Shown: piece after piece, positions 54,259-64,000 of the stretch
Numbering within the stretch: the first letter of the stretch is position 1
Layout: each line of letters opens with the position of its first letter
Assembly (NCBI GenBank): GCA_963921935.1
Contig: OY998178.1
Span: 198,494,862 to 198,558,861 of the forward strand
Origin: Galeruca laticollis
Taxonomy: Eukaryota; Arthropoda; Insecta; Coleoptera; Chrysomelidae
DNA: 64,000 nucleotides
Reading direction: 5' to 3'
Notes under the pieces: generated by a model
Seen by the model: the letters and a program-made list of their open reading frames with translations, nothing else
Told to the model about the DNA's origin: nothing
Databases searched by the model: none
Program-made: the position numbers and the translations under genes

Positions 54259-55496
54259 TTAATAATTAACGGTTCGATCTCTGTAGCTTCGTCGATTAAG
54301 TCGTCAAGATCCCACATTTTCTTCTCCTCAGTTATAACATGTTTTATGGCGCTTTGCCAGTTTTCGGCAGTCACATTCGCCAATGAATCCATCAAAAGTT
54401 GCCGTACTTTTTGAAGTTCAAAAGTTTTGTTGTTCCTGGCAACACAACCTTTGACTTGTGCCCATATAAGCTCTATTGGGTTCAGCTCACAATGGTAAGG
54501 GGGTAACCGATGTACAATAATACCTCTACTTTTTGCCATCTCATCGATTACAAATTTTTTAAACTCTGACTTACGCTGTCTAACAATTTGCAAAAGTTCT
54601 TTTTTCACCATTGTATCATCGAAATTTAAGGCTTTACTCTGCGACCATTCAATTATCGCCGCTTTTTTCCATGAACTTGGGGGAAGCTTCACTACTAATC
54701 GAGAATGATAGCTGGCGTTATCCATTACAATAACTGAATTCTGGGGAATGTATTCGATCATTTGTTGGAAATATTCCTCAAAAACATCAGCCGTCATTTC
54801 TTCGTGGTAGTCTTTGGTTGAATTAGATCGAAATTCCAATAATACTTGATCCAAAAATCCGTTTTCACTGCCTATATGGGTTATAATAAGCCCTCGTCCC
54901 TTTCCAGACGGAGTCTTAATCCTGTTGACCAACCCTCCATGACAGCTTGTCGGGAATTCAGTATATTTATATCTTGCCAGACTTTCCTTCATTTTTTAGT
55001 CAGGTTGTTTCATCCAAATAGAAAATATTCTTACATTCGTTGCGATATTTTCGGATTGACCTCAAGTATTCTCGTCTCCAGCAGACAATATCCGGCCTAT
55101 CAATAAGAAGAGACTTTCTGTTCTGTTTTCCCACCGAAAGTTCATTCCATGAAGAATTCTCCATACTCTAATTATTGATAGTTGTGGCAGGTTTTCGTCA
55201 TTCTGGGCGGCTTGCACAATCTTGTCTAATGTTGGTATTTCTTTTGCAAAATACATACCATGCACTATTCTACGTACACTGTTTTTGACATCATCAATTT
55301 CTAATGGTTTCTTCCCCGGGCGAGGAATAGGTTCACCGAGGTTCCGGCATCTTCTCTCACGTACAAATCTATAAATCGTTGATTCTCCTACCCCTATCAT
55401 ATTGGCACAGTTCGTAATTATGTCGTGAACAGAACTTGTGGGGTTTTGGTGCACAAGAGCATCATGAACGTTCAGGATCAATGTTTTTTCCCGCAA
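54249..55496 (-). pseudogene. DD82E transposase, frame broken near first Asp
   Basis: Upstream frame (55496-55062): SVHDIITNCANMIGVGESTI and YRFVRERR (HTH), RPGKKPLEIDDVKNSVRRIV, LSIIRVWRILHGMNFRW. The middle piece reads FYLDETT in another frame (first catalytic Asp, about 55017). Downstream frame (54992-54249): GRGLIITHIGSENGFLD, NSVIVMDNASYHSR (second Asp), ELLQIVRQRKSEFKKFVIDE, LPPYHCELNPIELIWAQVKG (Glu third residue). I count 82 residues between the second Asp and this Glu, which is the DD82E spacing I recall for the Sailor group. Two shifts surround the first Asp. The C-terminus (after EIEPLI) is replaced by the inserted hairpin repeat. Confidence 0.85.
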
Positions 55497-55675
55497 AGAA
55501 TATGCACTTTTGCTAACTCTTTGAATAGGAATTGGAGAAAAACTTGAACTTGAAGCTATCTTAATTAGACCAACAGACTTTACTTGCTAGTAGCCGAATA
55601 CTAACTACTTCAAATTTTATTTTATACAGGTAGTTAGATTTAAATATTAACAGGAAATTGGGTTACGGGGCAGTA

Positions 55676-56414
55676 CACAGAAAAAAAGGAATGTTTGAAT
55701 ATAGTATAACAAAATAACTACTGGAGATTTTGTAAAGCTTTCTATATACCTGGAAAAAACTTATATAGATAATACCAAATGAAAAATTCAACTGTATTTC
55801 TCATCTTTTGTCATGAATAATGAAATCACAAACTACTGAAATTTGGGAACATCAATAGGCAGTAGCAGATATTTACCGAGATATTTTAGTTATACGATTT
55901 GTAGAATTGAAACAATATCACAAAAATATTTTTCTTCATACCAGCGGGCATGTTTTTGAACCATACAATATACTTGAGTAACTCACACTCATCATTCAAG
56001 TATAATTTTAAATCAATTCCTAATTATACATTGGTTTCAAATAGCGATATTCTTGATTCAATATTACGGATTCTGAAACTAAATGAATATTTGAACAAAA
56101 TCAATAATATTTTTTTCATTTTAACAGTCTGGTATTTAACCAAACAATATGTATTTTAAAATTCAAGTAAATATTTGTTTCATTTGTGTATTTAATATTC
56201 TTGAATATACAAAATTGATTATTTGCTTCGATGGTGGAATACATTCTCAGATGAAAGTAAAATTATTCTTGCATCAAATAAACCCGAAGAATTGAATGGA
56301 CGAAATAAACTAGCGTTTTCTTTTAAATGATAGGTTTATTTCGTCATATTGAAACAACAAATTTGTTTGAATGAAATATATTTTGTTTGATTCAATACTT
56401 TCTTTTTTTCTGTG
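55676..56414. mobile_element. TA-flanked MITE, CACAGAAAAAAAG ends
   Basis: The left end CACAGAAAAAAAGGAATGTT and the right end, inverted, CACAGAAAAAAAGAAAGTAT match over about 25 bp. TA flanks both sides (55674-55675 and 56415-56416). No coding sequence in its 739 bp. It lies between the transposase gene and the right end of the DD82E element, so it inserted later. The TA duplication indicates mobilisation by a Tc1/mariner-type transposase. Confidence 0.8.
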
Positions 56415-56480
56415 TAGTTCCGCCGCGCCTATGGTTGACAACTATTTTATGGTCCGAACCCCCGATCCGTGCTATCAACT

Positions 56481-57867
56481 CCATTGGGATAGACTATAAT
56501 TAGTAGTTACTCAGCCATTAATTGTAAATCAAGCCCGGAGGTATTTTTCATAATATATTTTATTTATAATCATAATTTCACAATTCAACAACATAACACA
56601 TCTTGTTCTATTTTTCCTCACACCCTGTACCCAATATTGGTCATAATAACTCCTGAAAATGATGGTTATAATGTGTTACCTACCTTTGCTTGTGTTTTCC
56701 TTCTATTAATTGAGTTCCTGGTCGTAAAACCTTTATCAGAGTAACCTTATAAAGCCGTATTCCCAGGTTGACAGACACTGTGCGCATATTGTCTTGAAGG
56801 GGCATTTTTATTGTCCTTTTGTTGTGCCACTTTGATCTCTGTTTACAAGTAGGTTTGTTATTGTTTATCTGTAGACTGTCATGCGCTTATGTCAAACCAG
56901 TCTTCTTAAATTTTAGGGCCTTTGTTTCGATATGTTGCCGACTGTTTTGTTACTTTTCAACTGAGATTGAGTTGTATGTTAGGTTTTCTATTTTTCGTGT
57001 CTGAGGAGGTATTCACCACGGGTTAATAGATCGACCAACTAAGTTTATTATTTAATATTTTATTTTTAACTCTAAGCTCGAAGGTAGACAGTCCGCTACG
57101 TATCTGATGGTTTAACAGGTCGCTTACGGTGTCAGCGTTAATAGGATAGATAGTTCTGCCTGTCTGTCTTGTACGCCTCGGCTGTGTTTCAAAAAGAGAT
57201 ATATATATATACATTCTGTATGTCTTGGCTAATAGAAGCATTCGAGTAATTTGTTTTTCGCATATTGCAGTTCTTATTCTACAAGAAGTCACCGGAAAAG
57301 TTGTTATTATGGTTTTTATTTATTTTAGCATCCTGTAGTAATTTGTTCACCATGGTGGTGGCAATTAGTTTTTGGATATGGTTCCTTGAGAATCGTGGGG
57401 CCCCATCTCAGTGTGCTGCGTGTGGGACCTTTTCTTTTGAATATTGCTATTATTCGCCCATTTTGGGGATTTTGAGAAGTTCTCATGCGGTTTTTCTGGT
57501 AACTGGGTTTTTTATTTGGCCTGCTGTAACTGCAGGATTGGATTTTGTGACCGGCACCGATTAATTAACCCCGAGATACTGGTAGATTTTATTCAGATAT
57601 GTTGTTACATTTATTAGTTTTTCTTGGTATTTCTTACGTTTTCCTATTCTTTATAGACCCTACATTGGCTAACCTCACCGATTTATACTTGCCCGCTGAT
57701 TTATATTTACCAGGATGTTTCTTTCATGAGCAGACGGCTGAGAACATTAAAGAGAAACCCTTTCCTGATTAAGAAGCTGTGATTGCTATACTGTCCCAGT
57801 ACAGCTAAGTGTTAAACATAGATTTATTTTAATTACAGATATTTATGTTAATTTACATTTGAAATAA
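56481..57867. other. No assigned gene
   Basis: Contains an unassigned 99-codon plus-strand frame (57265-57564) with hydrophobic stretches such as LLWFLFILASCSN and a CAACGTFSFEYC segment. I know no relative and codon choice does not stand out. A short (TA)n run lies near 57203. Confidence 0.3.
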
Positions 57868-58032
57868 AATAAAAATAAAATTCTTTATTTTTTGAATGAC
57901 AAACAAAGTTTGTATAAAATTCGTCAACAGTTTTCTTAAAAACTAATCTAACTACCTAACTAACTAGTACAGCCTAAAAGTAAAGTGAAAATGACGCATA
58001 GTGAAAGATATAGGATAATATACACAAAGTTG

Positions 58033-60905
58033 TTACACATTTGAAAACTCATCGACTGAATAAAAACACATATCTACTAAAAACGATTTGAGTAAAATTT
58101 TGAATGATTTTATTGTTTTACTTGATTTAATATATAATGGTAATTTATTAAAAAGTCGTAGTCCCATTATAGGAGGGGATTTGAAAGTAATATTACTTTT
58201 AGGAAAAGTCAAAGACAGATTATTACAGCGTCTTGTATTGATATTATGCTTCTGGTAGTTAGTTTTGAAATCACATATGTTGTTATATATGAAAACACAA
58301 ACATCTAAAATATACAAACAGGGCAACGTTAATATTTTAAATTTTTTAAAGTGTTCTCTACAACCAGTTAGACGAGAGACACCAGCAATACAACGAATTA
58401 TTCTTTTCTGTGACACAAATACGTCTTTAGAATTGGTAGACATTCCCCAGAAAGATATGCCATACCTCAGACGGGATTCCACTTGTGCGTGATACAGCAT
58501 AATCATTTGTTTTTGTGTAAGAACAGATCTCAGATTTTTAAATAAGTAATTACTGGAATTTAACTTCGAAATAATTGCCTCACATTGCTTACTCCAATTA
58601 AGACATTCGTCGATCAGCAAGCCCAGAAATTTGACACAAGAGACACACTTTATCGATTGATTATCAATTTTTAGATCTACAAACTGCAGTTGTTTTTGTC
58701 TATGATGAAATTGTATCACTTGCGTTTTTTCTGCATTAAGATAGAGTGAATTCATGCAAAACCAATTATAAAGACCCGCCAAGAGACTATTACAATTATC
58801 TTCAACTACTGATTGACACTTATCAGAAACCAACAACGAGGTGTCATCAGCATATAATGTAAAGTGAGTTGATAAGTTAACTGACACAATGTCATTTATA
58901 TAAATTAAAAACAGAATTGGACCCATAATTGATCCTTGGGGCACTCCTACTGTTGATGATAGATAATGTGATGTACAGGTTTCGATACTGTTCTTTGCTA
59001 TTTTTGGTAAGCTCACGTATTGTTGACGTGCATTTAAGTAAGATGTGATCCAATTTAGTGAGTGATTCTGGATTCCTATATTATACAATTTCATAGTTAA
59101 GATGTTATGATCGACACAGTCAAATGCCCTGCTGAGATCACAAAAGATCCAAACAGGACACTCACCCGACTCCAACATATTTGTAAGTTCTTGATAAAAA
59201 GAATGTATTGCGGTGTTAATTGATTTTGCAGTTTGAAAACCGTGTTGGTTTTGCACAATCGTATTATTTAGCTGTAGGTATGCATTAAGCCTTTTCAGAT
59301 AGCTATACTCAAAAATTTTTGAAAATATAGAAGGAATAGTTATAGGACGGTAATTTCTAACCTGTTTAGAATCACCTTTTTAAATATTGGAATTATTTTT
59401 CCAGTTTTGATCAAATCCGGAAAAGTTCCATTCGAAAAGGAAAGATTGACAAGATATGTCAGTGGGGATATTATAAATGGCAATATTTTTTTAATTAAGA
59501 ATGCTGGTACTTCATCGAAACCACAAGATGTTTTATTTTTAAGTTTGGCATGTAAGAGTTCATATAATTCTTCCTGATTAAAAGGACACAAACGAAAGGT
59601 ATCATTGGGTATTTTTGATTCATTAAAATTAAAATTGAGTTGTTCTCCAATCGCTCCGGTACGTGAAATTTTCGACACCATTTCCTGTGGCGCATTGTTA
59701 AAAAATGTGTTAAACATATTAGCTACGCGAGTAGGATTATCTATTATTACATTATCGTTATTATACAATGAAATAACTTTTTTACGCTCATTATTTGCAG
59801 TAAAATCATTTATTAGTTTCCATGCACTTTTTGTTGGATTATCCGAACTTGAAATTATGGTTTGATAATGTATTTTCCTAGTTGTTTGTAAACGTTTTAC
59901 ATGTTCTTTTTTTATGTAAATTATAGTATGGCCGTAGTTGCGGAAATTGTCTAGACAATGCATGCAGATTTTTTAAATTATTACTAGAACATTGTATATC
60001 TTTGTCTATCCACCTTTTATTATTCTTAATTAGTTTCCTTTTCAACAGTGGAAAATGAATATTAAAATAATGCATAAAAATACTCATAAAATTATTAAAA
60101 GCTAAATTGGTATCCAAAATTCCATATACAGTATTCCAGTTCTCAAGAATAAGACTATCAACAAAATGACTCGTCGCACTCTCAGCAAAAACTCTCCTAT
60201 AGCAAAAACTTGGTAAAGCAACCGATTCATAAACGAGTTCCACAAATACTGTATGGTGATCCGATACAGTGTTGTCAAAGACACAGGCCAAGGGAATATT
60301 CAGAAAGTTGACAAATACATTATCAATAGTTGTACTGCTGGTATCCGACACCCTAGTCGGCCACTTGACAATATTATTGTGTATATTAAAAGGTGATAAC
60401 ACATTTAAAAGTTTACTGTGATTACTATTTTTTGTTCTAGTATCAATATTAAAGTCACCGCAAATAATAAAAGAAACATTAGGTTTAAAATAAATGATTT
60501 AAAATATTCTCCAGATTTTCCAAAAAAATGTCAACATTACCTGATGGTGATCGGTAACAATTAATCACAAAAAATTCAGTTTTATTTTTGACCTTAAAAG
60601 AAAAGCAACAAAACTCAGCATCTTTAGCGGTACAAAACTCATTTAAATTAAAATTATTTTTAAAAGTTATACCCTTTCTTACCCAAATTCCAACACCACC
60701 ACCCTTAAGAGTGGCATCACGACAATAACTACTAGCTAAATTAAAACCCTCAACATGAATTTGCTCCACATAGTCACAACTCCGTCAAACAATCGACGTA
60801 ATCGATGCTCTTGTATTTATTAATGTCTAATATTAAGTCACATATTTTGTTTTCGTTCAGACTTTGCATATTTAGCAGCATTAACCTCGGGTTAAAATCT
60901 ATTTT
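58033..60905 (-). pseudogene. CR1-like ORF2: endonuclease-RT with homopolymer frameshifts
   Basis: Endonuclease: NPRLMLLNMQSLNENK (about 60890), CLTEL, GGGVGIWVRKGI (about 60700), INCYRSPSG, IICGDFNIDTRT (about 60450), TTIDNVFVN and VSDHHTVFVEL (about 60250; the SDHH end of the APE fold). RT: NDFTANNERKKVISLY (about 59800), SCGFDEVPAFLIK, TGKIIPIFKK, QHGFQTAKSINTAI (about 59250), VWIFCDLSRAFDCVDHNIL (first Asp), GVPQGSIMGPILFLIYINDI, FTLYADDTSLLV (catalytic box) and VKFLGLLIDECLNW. It ends NKLPLYIKSS..FK.LLK.FL, the usual CR1 C-terminus. At least four shifts occur: near 60780, near 60490, at a T run near 59918 and at a T run near 59378. All catalytic motifs are intact. Confidence 0.85.
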
Positions 60906-61780
60906 GGAGGCTGTACTGGCTTCCGAAGGTATAAAAAATTATTGACACAGGCATTATTTGGCCAGATATTTGGTTCCATAGCCTTCCTGAAGTTTTCTTG
61001 ATAAATTCTTACTTTAAATGAAGAATACAGATTTGGATAACGTGATGACATGCTTTCACAGATTACTTCAGGAAAATGTGGTTTCAATAAATCTTCCATT
61101 GCAGTGACATTGGTGTCCCGATCAATTTGATAAACGTGTAAGTTCACAAATTTAGGCACTCCCTTGATGGTACCAGCGACTCCTTCTGTGTTTGTGCCCA
61201 CAATTAATTGTCTTCTTTTACTATTCTTGCGCGGTACGGTTTGCCAGGAGTAATTGTTTGGTGAATTGTCTTGGTTTAAATTCACTATAGAAGACTTTGA
61301 ATTTTGCTGAGCTTGCACCAGTTCATTAGGATCAACCTTAGATGAGGACTGATGGGGTAAATAATTTGCTGTTGATTTGCTTCTTTCAGTCGCTGAGTGA
61401 GTTTGAGATTTAGTTTTGTTATCTTTACCTTCACAATTCTAGACAGCAGTATCTGTTTCACAAGGTTTGGCAACATCTTCATTAACAAACTGTAATTGAC
61501 ACTTATCTTGATTTTTAATAGATTTCGTACATTTGGCAACTTCTGTACTGTTTTCATTGCCCTCTTTCTGTTTTAAAAGGGAAATTATTAACTTTTGCTG
61601 TTCATTTCCACTTACCAGCTCTGTATTTAACCGTTTTAGATATTCAACTTCTAACTTTGCACATTTCAAATCACATTGAAGTTGAGTTATTTCTAACCTC
61701 AAATCACTATTTAAATTATGTGTGCACCTATTTTCTTCTTCATCAGTTTTTGTTAGTACTTGTTGGACCCACAGGCTTAT
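60899..61780 (-). pseudogene. CR1-like ORF1 with one internal stop
   Basis: The N-terminal part (61702-61620) is a coiled coil: QLQCDLKCAKLEVEYLKRLN. A charged, Ser/Gln-rich linker follows. From about 61235 comes the conserved C-terminal domain: WQTVPRKNSKRRQLIVGTN, VPKFVNLHVYQIDRDTNVTA, MEDLLKPHFPEVICES and SSFKVRIYQENF, ending YLRKPVQPPK. This domain recurs in ORF1 proteins of insect CR1/jockey-like elements and is thought to bind RNA. One in-frame TAG at 61439-61441 interrupts an otherwise open frame. Readable upstream codons extend to about 61780; the Met used originally is uncertain. Confidence 0.75.
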
Positions 61781-61869
61781 GTTATTTACCTACTTAAGCA
61801 CTTAGTATAAAGGTGAGCTACTGAGTAAACTCGTTGTGCGCACATCGGGGGAAGTGGGTAGACGCCACT

Positions 61870-62080
61870 ATTCAGGATTGAGAAAATACGTTCCCATCAC
61901 TCTGACTTAGGTCATATTTTCATTTTTGTGTAGAGTAAATTCATATTGTAATATTTAATATTTCTTTACTACATTAAGTTGTTATGTAATATTCAGGATT
62001 GAGGAAATAGTTCACTATCACTCTGCCTTATTTCATATTTTTATTTTTGTGTAGAGTAAATTCAGTACATTCATATTGCA
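61870..62080. repeat. Direct repeat, two ~80 bp copies 121 bp apart
   Basis: ATTCAGGATTGAG ... CATCACTCTG ... TTTTTGTGTAGAGTAAATTC occurs at 61870-61949 and again from 61991. Differences are small. No coding sequence. Confidence 0.85.
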
Positions 62081-62456
62081 ATAACAACAACAACCAGGTA
62101 TATTGACCTTTTATTTAGTTATCCTCCCGTTGATTGGTTGTGGTAGATAGGTACCAGATAACCAGGTTAATCAGGTATAGTATAGATTTATTATTCTGTT
62201 GATCTAAATCTAAATTCGAGTATATGTATTTGTGTACCCCACTCTTCTCCTTTGTCTAAAAACTAGTAACGGGCCACCGCCTGCACATCTTTACATGATC
62301 AAACAGAGTACTGAGAAATCCTAGCCTCTATATCCGACTGAATACGTAAGTGCCATATTGGGCATAAGAATATATTTGGTTATCGTTAATTAATTTCGCC
62401 TAACGTAATTCACGTCACAAATTGACTCCTAAAGTAAATTAGCGCCACATGTTTAG

Positions 62457-62458
<2 letters not shown>
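62081..62458. other. No gene seen
   Basis: Short spacer between the direct repeats and the AT microsatellite; nothing recognisable. Confidence 0.4.
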
Positions 62459-62516
<58 letters not shown>

Positions 62517-62529
62517 ATATATATATATG

Positions 62530-62597
<68 letters not shown>
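62459..62597. repeat. (AT)n microsatellite with ATGT interruptions
   Basis: About 139 bp of alternating A/T, interrupted four times by ATGTAT-type steps. A minus-strand open frame across it is an artefact of the repeat. Confidence 0.97.
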
Positions 62598-62600
<3 letters not shown>

Positions 62601-62634
62601 TCACTTATGTTCTTCAACCTTCCGATAATATTTA

Positions 62635-64000
62635 GAATAAAACTCAGAAAAACATCCAAAAAAAGTTGAAGAAAACTAAAGAATTCATCAAATGTAATCC
62701 TCAAATTACAATTTTACAATCAGATAAATGTAATAAAACATTAATAATGGACACAGATGAATATAATAATAAAATGATAGAGTTATTGAATGATAAACAT
62801 GTTTATCAAAAAATAAAATCAGACAAAACCACTTCATTTCAAAACAAGAACAATACATTCATAAAAAAACTTTTAAATAATGGTTCCATTAATACAAACG
62901 AAGCTAAAAAACTACAAACACATAATGCAATACCTCCAAAAATATATGGACTACCCAAATTACACAAACAAAATTTACCAATGCGACCAATAGTATCATA
63001 TATTCAATCACCATTTTACAAACTATCTAAATATCTAACAAACATTTTATCAAAATTAACTAAAAATAATTTTTATATAAAAGATTCATTTATGCTGAAA
63101 GAATTTTTAGGTACAGTACATATTCCTAATAATTATAAAATCATATCCTTAGATGTTATCTCAATGTACACAAATATCCCAAATGACTTAATAAAACATG
63201 TTTTAAAAGAAAAATGGAATGAAATAAAACAACACACATCACTTACCTATGATGAATTTATAGAAGGTATTATGCTTATTCAAACCAATAATTATTTTCA
63301 ATATAATGATACTTTCTTTCAACAACTAAATGGTTGTACAATGGGATCTCCAATTTCCTCTAGTTTAGCACAAATTGTAATGAAATATGTAGAAGAAAAA
63401 GTATTAGAACATATAAAATTTGATATATTATTCTTCAAACGCTATGTTGACGACTGTTTAGCTGCTATTCCAGAAGACAAATGTAATGAATTCCTCAATA
63501 TTTTTAATTCTTTTAACTCTAAAATACAATTTACCATAGAAATTGAAAAAAACAATAATATAAATTTTCTAGATATGACACTAATTAAAACCAATGATAA
63601 TAAAATTGAAACTAAATTATATACAAAAGAAACTTGGTCAGGACGATATCTAAATTATAATTCATGCCATCCAAAAATACAAAAAAATAGTGTTATTATA
63701 GGATTGATAGATAGAGCTATAAAACTAACTTCACCTAAATATCGTCCTGAAATAATTAAAAAACTTAAGATTGTTTTAGAAAATAATCACTATCCTTCAA
63801 ATCAAATAAATAAAATTATTCAACTACGTACATACAAATACTACAACAACAATATAAAACCAAATTCACTAACAACTTTGAACCACGAAAAAAATATATA
63901 TATAGCTCTACCTTATACGAATCAATTATCAGAAAAACTAAAATATATATTATCTAAACATAATATCAAAATATGCCATAAACCAAATAATACACTATCA
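62635..64000 (+). CDS. Penelope-like reverse transcriptase, runs off the window
   Basis: One frame is open from just after a TAG at about 62632 to the last base of the window (about 455 codons). Motifs in order: PPKIYGLPKLHKQNLPMRPI (about 62935), SYIQSPFYKLSKYL, KIISLDVISMYTNIP (first catalytic Asp), YFQYNDTFFQQLNGCTMGSP and ISSSLAQIVM, FFKRYVDDCLAAIPE (YVDD catalytic pair), INFLDMTLIK and then WSGRYLNYNSCHPKIQKN. The GLPK.HK, MGSP..S..A and FLD motifs mark Penelope-like elements, which form a sister group to telomerase RT. The GIY-YIG endonuclease expected at the C-terminus would lie beyond 64000. The start is upstream-truncated; the AT microsatellite is directly adjacent. Confidence 0.9.

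Larger units (their letters stand above)
53691..56480 (-). mobile_element. DD82E (Sailor-like) Tc1/mariner-related element
   Basis: The left boundary reads AGTTGATAGCACAGA and the right boundary, inverted, AGTTGATAGCACGGA. Between them lies one minus-strand transposase with an 82-residue spacing between second and third catalytic residues. Two younger insertions are inside: a 739 bp MITE (55676-56414) and a 130 bp hairpin repeat (54129-54258). A TA precedes the left end; the right flank has lost the TA, so the target duplication is not complete. Confidence 0.7.
57868..61790 (-). mobile_element. Nearly full-length CR1-like LINE
   Basis: Two genes in the usual order on the minus strand: ORF1 (coiled coil plus C-terminal domain) at the right, then an endonuclease-RT ORF2 without RNase H, a ~160 bp 3' UTR and a tail of ATTTT-type repeats around 57868-57900. 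Tails of short repeats rather than poly(A) are typical of CR1-group elements. The 5' end near 61790 may be slightly truncated. Confidence 0.8.

Noticed and set aside
57265..57564. Membrane protein gene
   Set aside because: Some hydrophobic segments, but no relative known to me and no exon structure; kept only as a note.
62453..62704. Minus-strand open frame rich in Ile/Tyr
   Set aside because: It is a translation of the AT microsatellite.

Overview
The window reads as AT-rich, repeat-laden DNA from an insect nuclear genome. The evidence is the set of transposons present (Tc1/mariner of several catalytic types, piggyBac, Harbinger, RTE-, CR1- and I-like LINEs, a Penelope-like element, a Crypton-like tyrosine recombinase, solo LTRs), introns of eukaryotic type, microsatellites and satellites, and the absence of any bacterial gene organisation. 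A beetle would fit, but that is inference from repeat style only. I found no convincing single-copy host gene, rRNA or functional tRNA in 64 kb.

Layout. 0-4.6 kb: short inverted-repeat elements, a ~173 bp satellite, and a pogo/Tigger-like transposase tail. 4.7-7.2 kb: a DD41D Tc1/mariner-type element with unusually long (~600 bp) terminal inverted repeats. 8.2-10.1 kb: an RTE LINE on the minus strand cut by a probable solo LTR. 10.5-12.5 kb: a decayed copy of a conserved but functionally unassigned arthropod protein family, also cut by a solo LTR. 13.7-15.6 kb: fragments of a LINE, a piggyBac and a Tc1-like transposase. 16.9-19.0 kb: a mariner inserted in a Crypton-like tyrosine recombinase gene. 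19-24 kb: no recognisable gene. 24.3-27.1 kb: a degenerate LINE. 27.8-32.9 kb: a GC-rich Harbinger-type MITE, a fragment of a Cys-rich family and a 2.1 kb piggyBac. 33.2-36.0 kb: a 5'-truncated I-group LINE with one long intact RT-RNase H frame. 37.4-39.5 kb: an RTE fragment and a second DD41D transposase. 41.2-42.1 kb: a 40 bp satellite.

42.5-43.0 kb: a LINE fragment carrying a ~150 bp hairpin insertion. 45.4-46.3 kb: a mariner relic. 46.8-50.9 kb: an apparent three-level nest, with DD82E-like fragments around a Harbinger transposase, itself split by a LINE flanked by a 5 bp target duplication. 52.4-52.7 kb: a tRNA-derived SINE. 53.7-56.5 kb: a DD82E (Sailor-like) element carrying a TA-flanked MITE and the same hairpin repeat with a 12 bp target duplication. 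57.9-61.8 kb: a nearly full-length CR1-like LINE. 62.6-64.0 kb: an open Penelope-type reverse transcriptase running off the end.

The genes do not form pathways; they are layers of insertions whose order can be read from which element interrupts which. The LINE reading frame at 33-36 kb and the Penelope frame at the right edge are the least damaged. Many of the other frames are broken by single-base shifts in homopolymer runs. The points most worth following up are the hairpin repeat family, the DD41D element with very long repeats, the unassigned family at 10.5 kb, the nested insertions with readable target duplications, and the 40 bp satellite that shares a motif with a mariner end.
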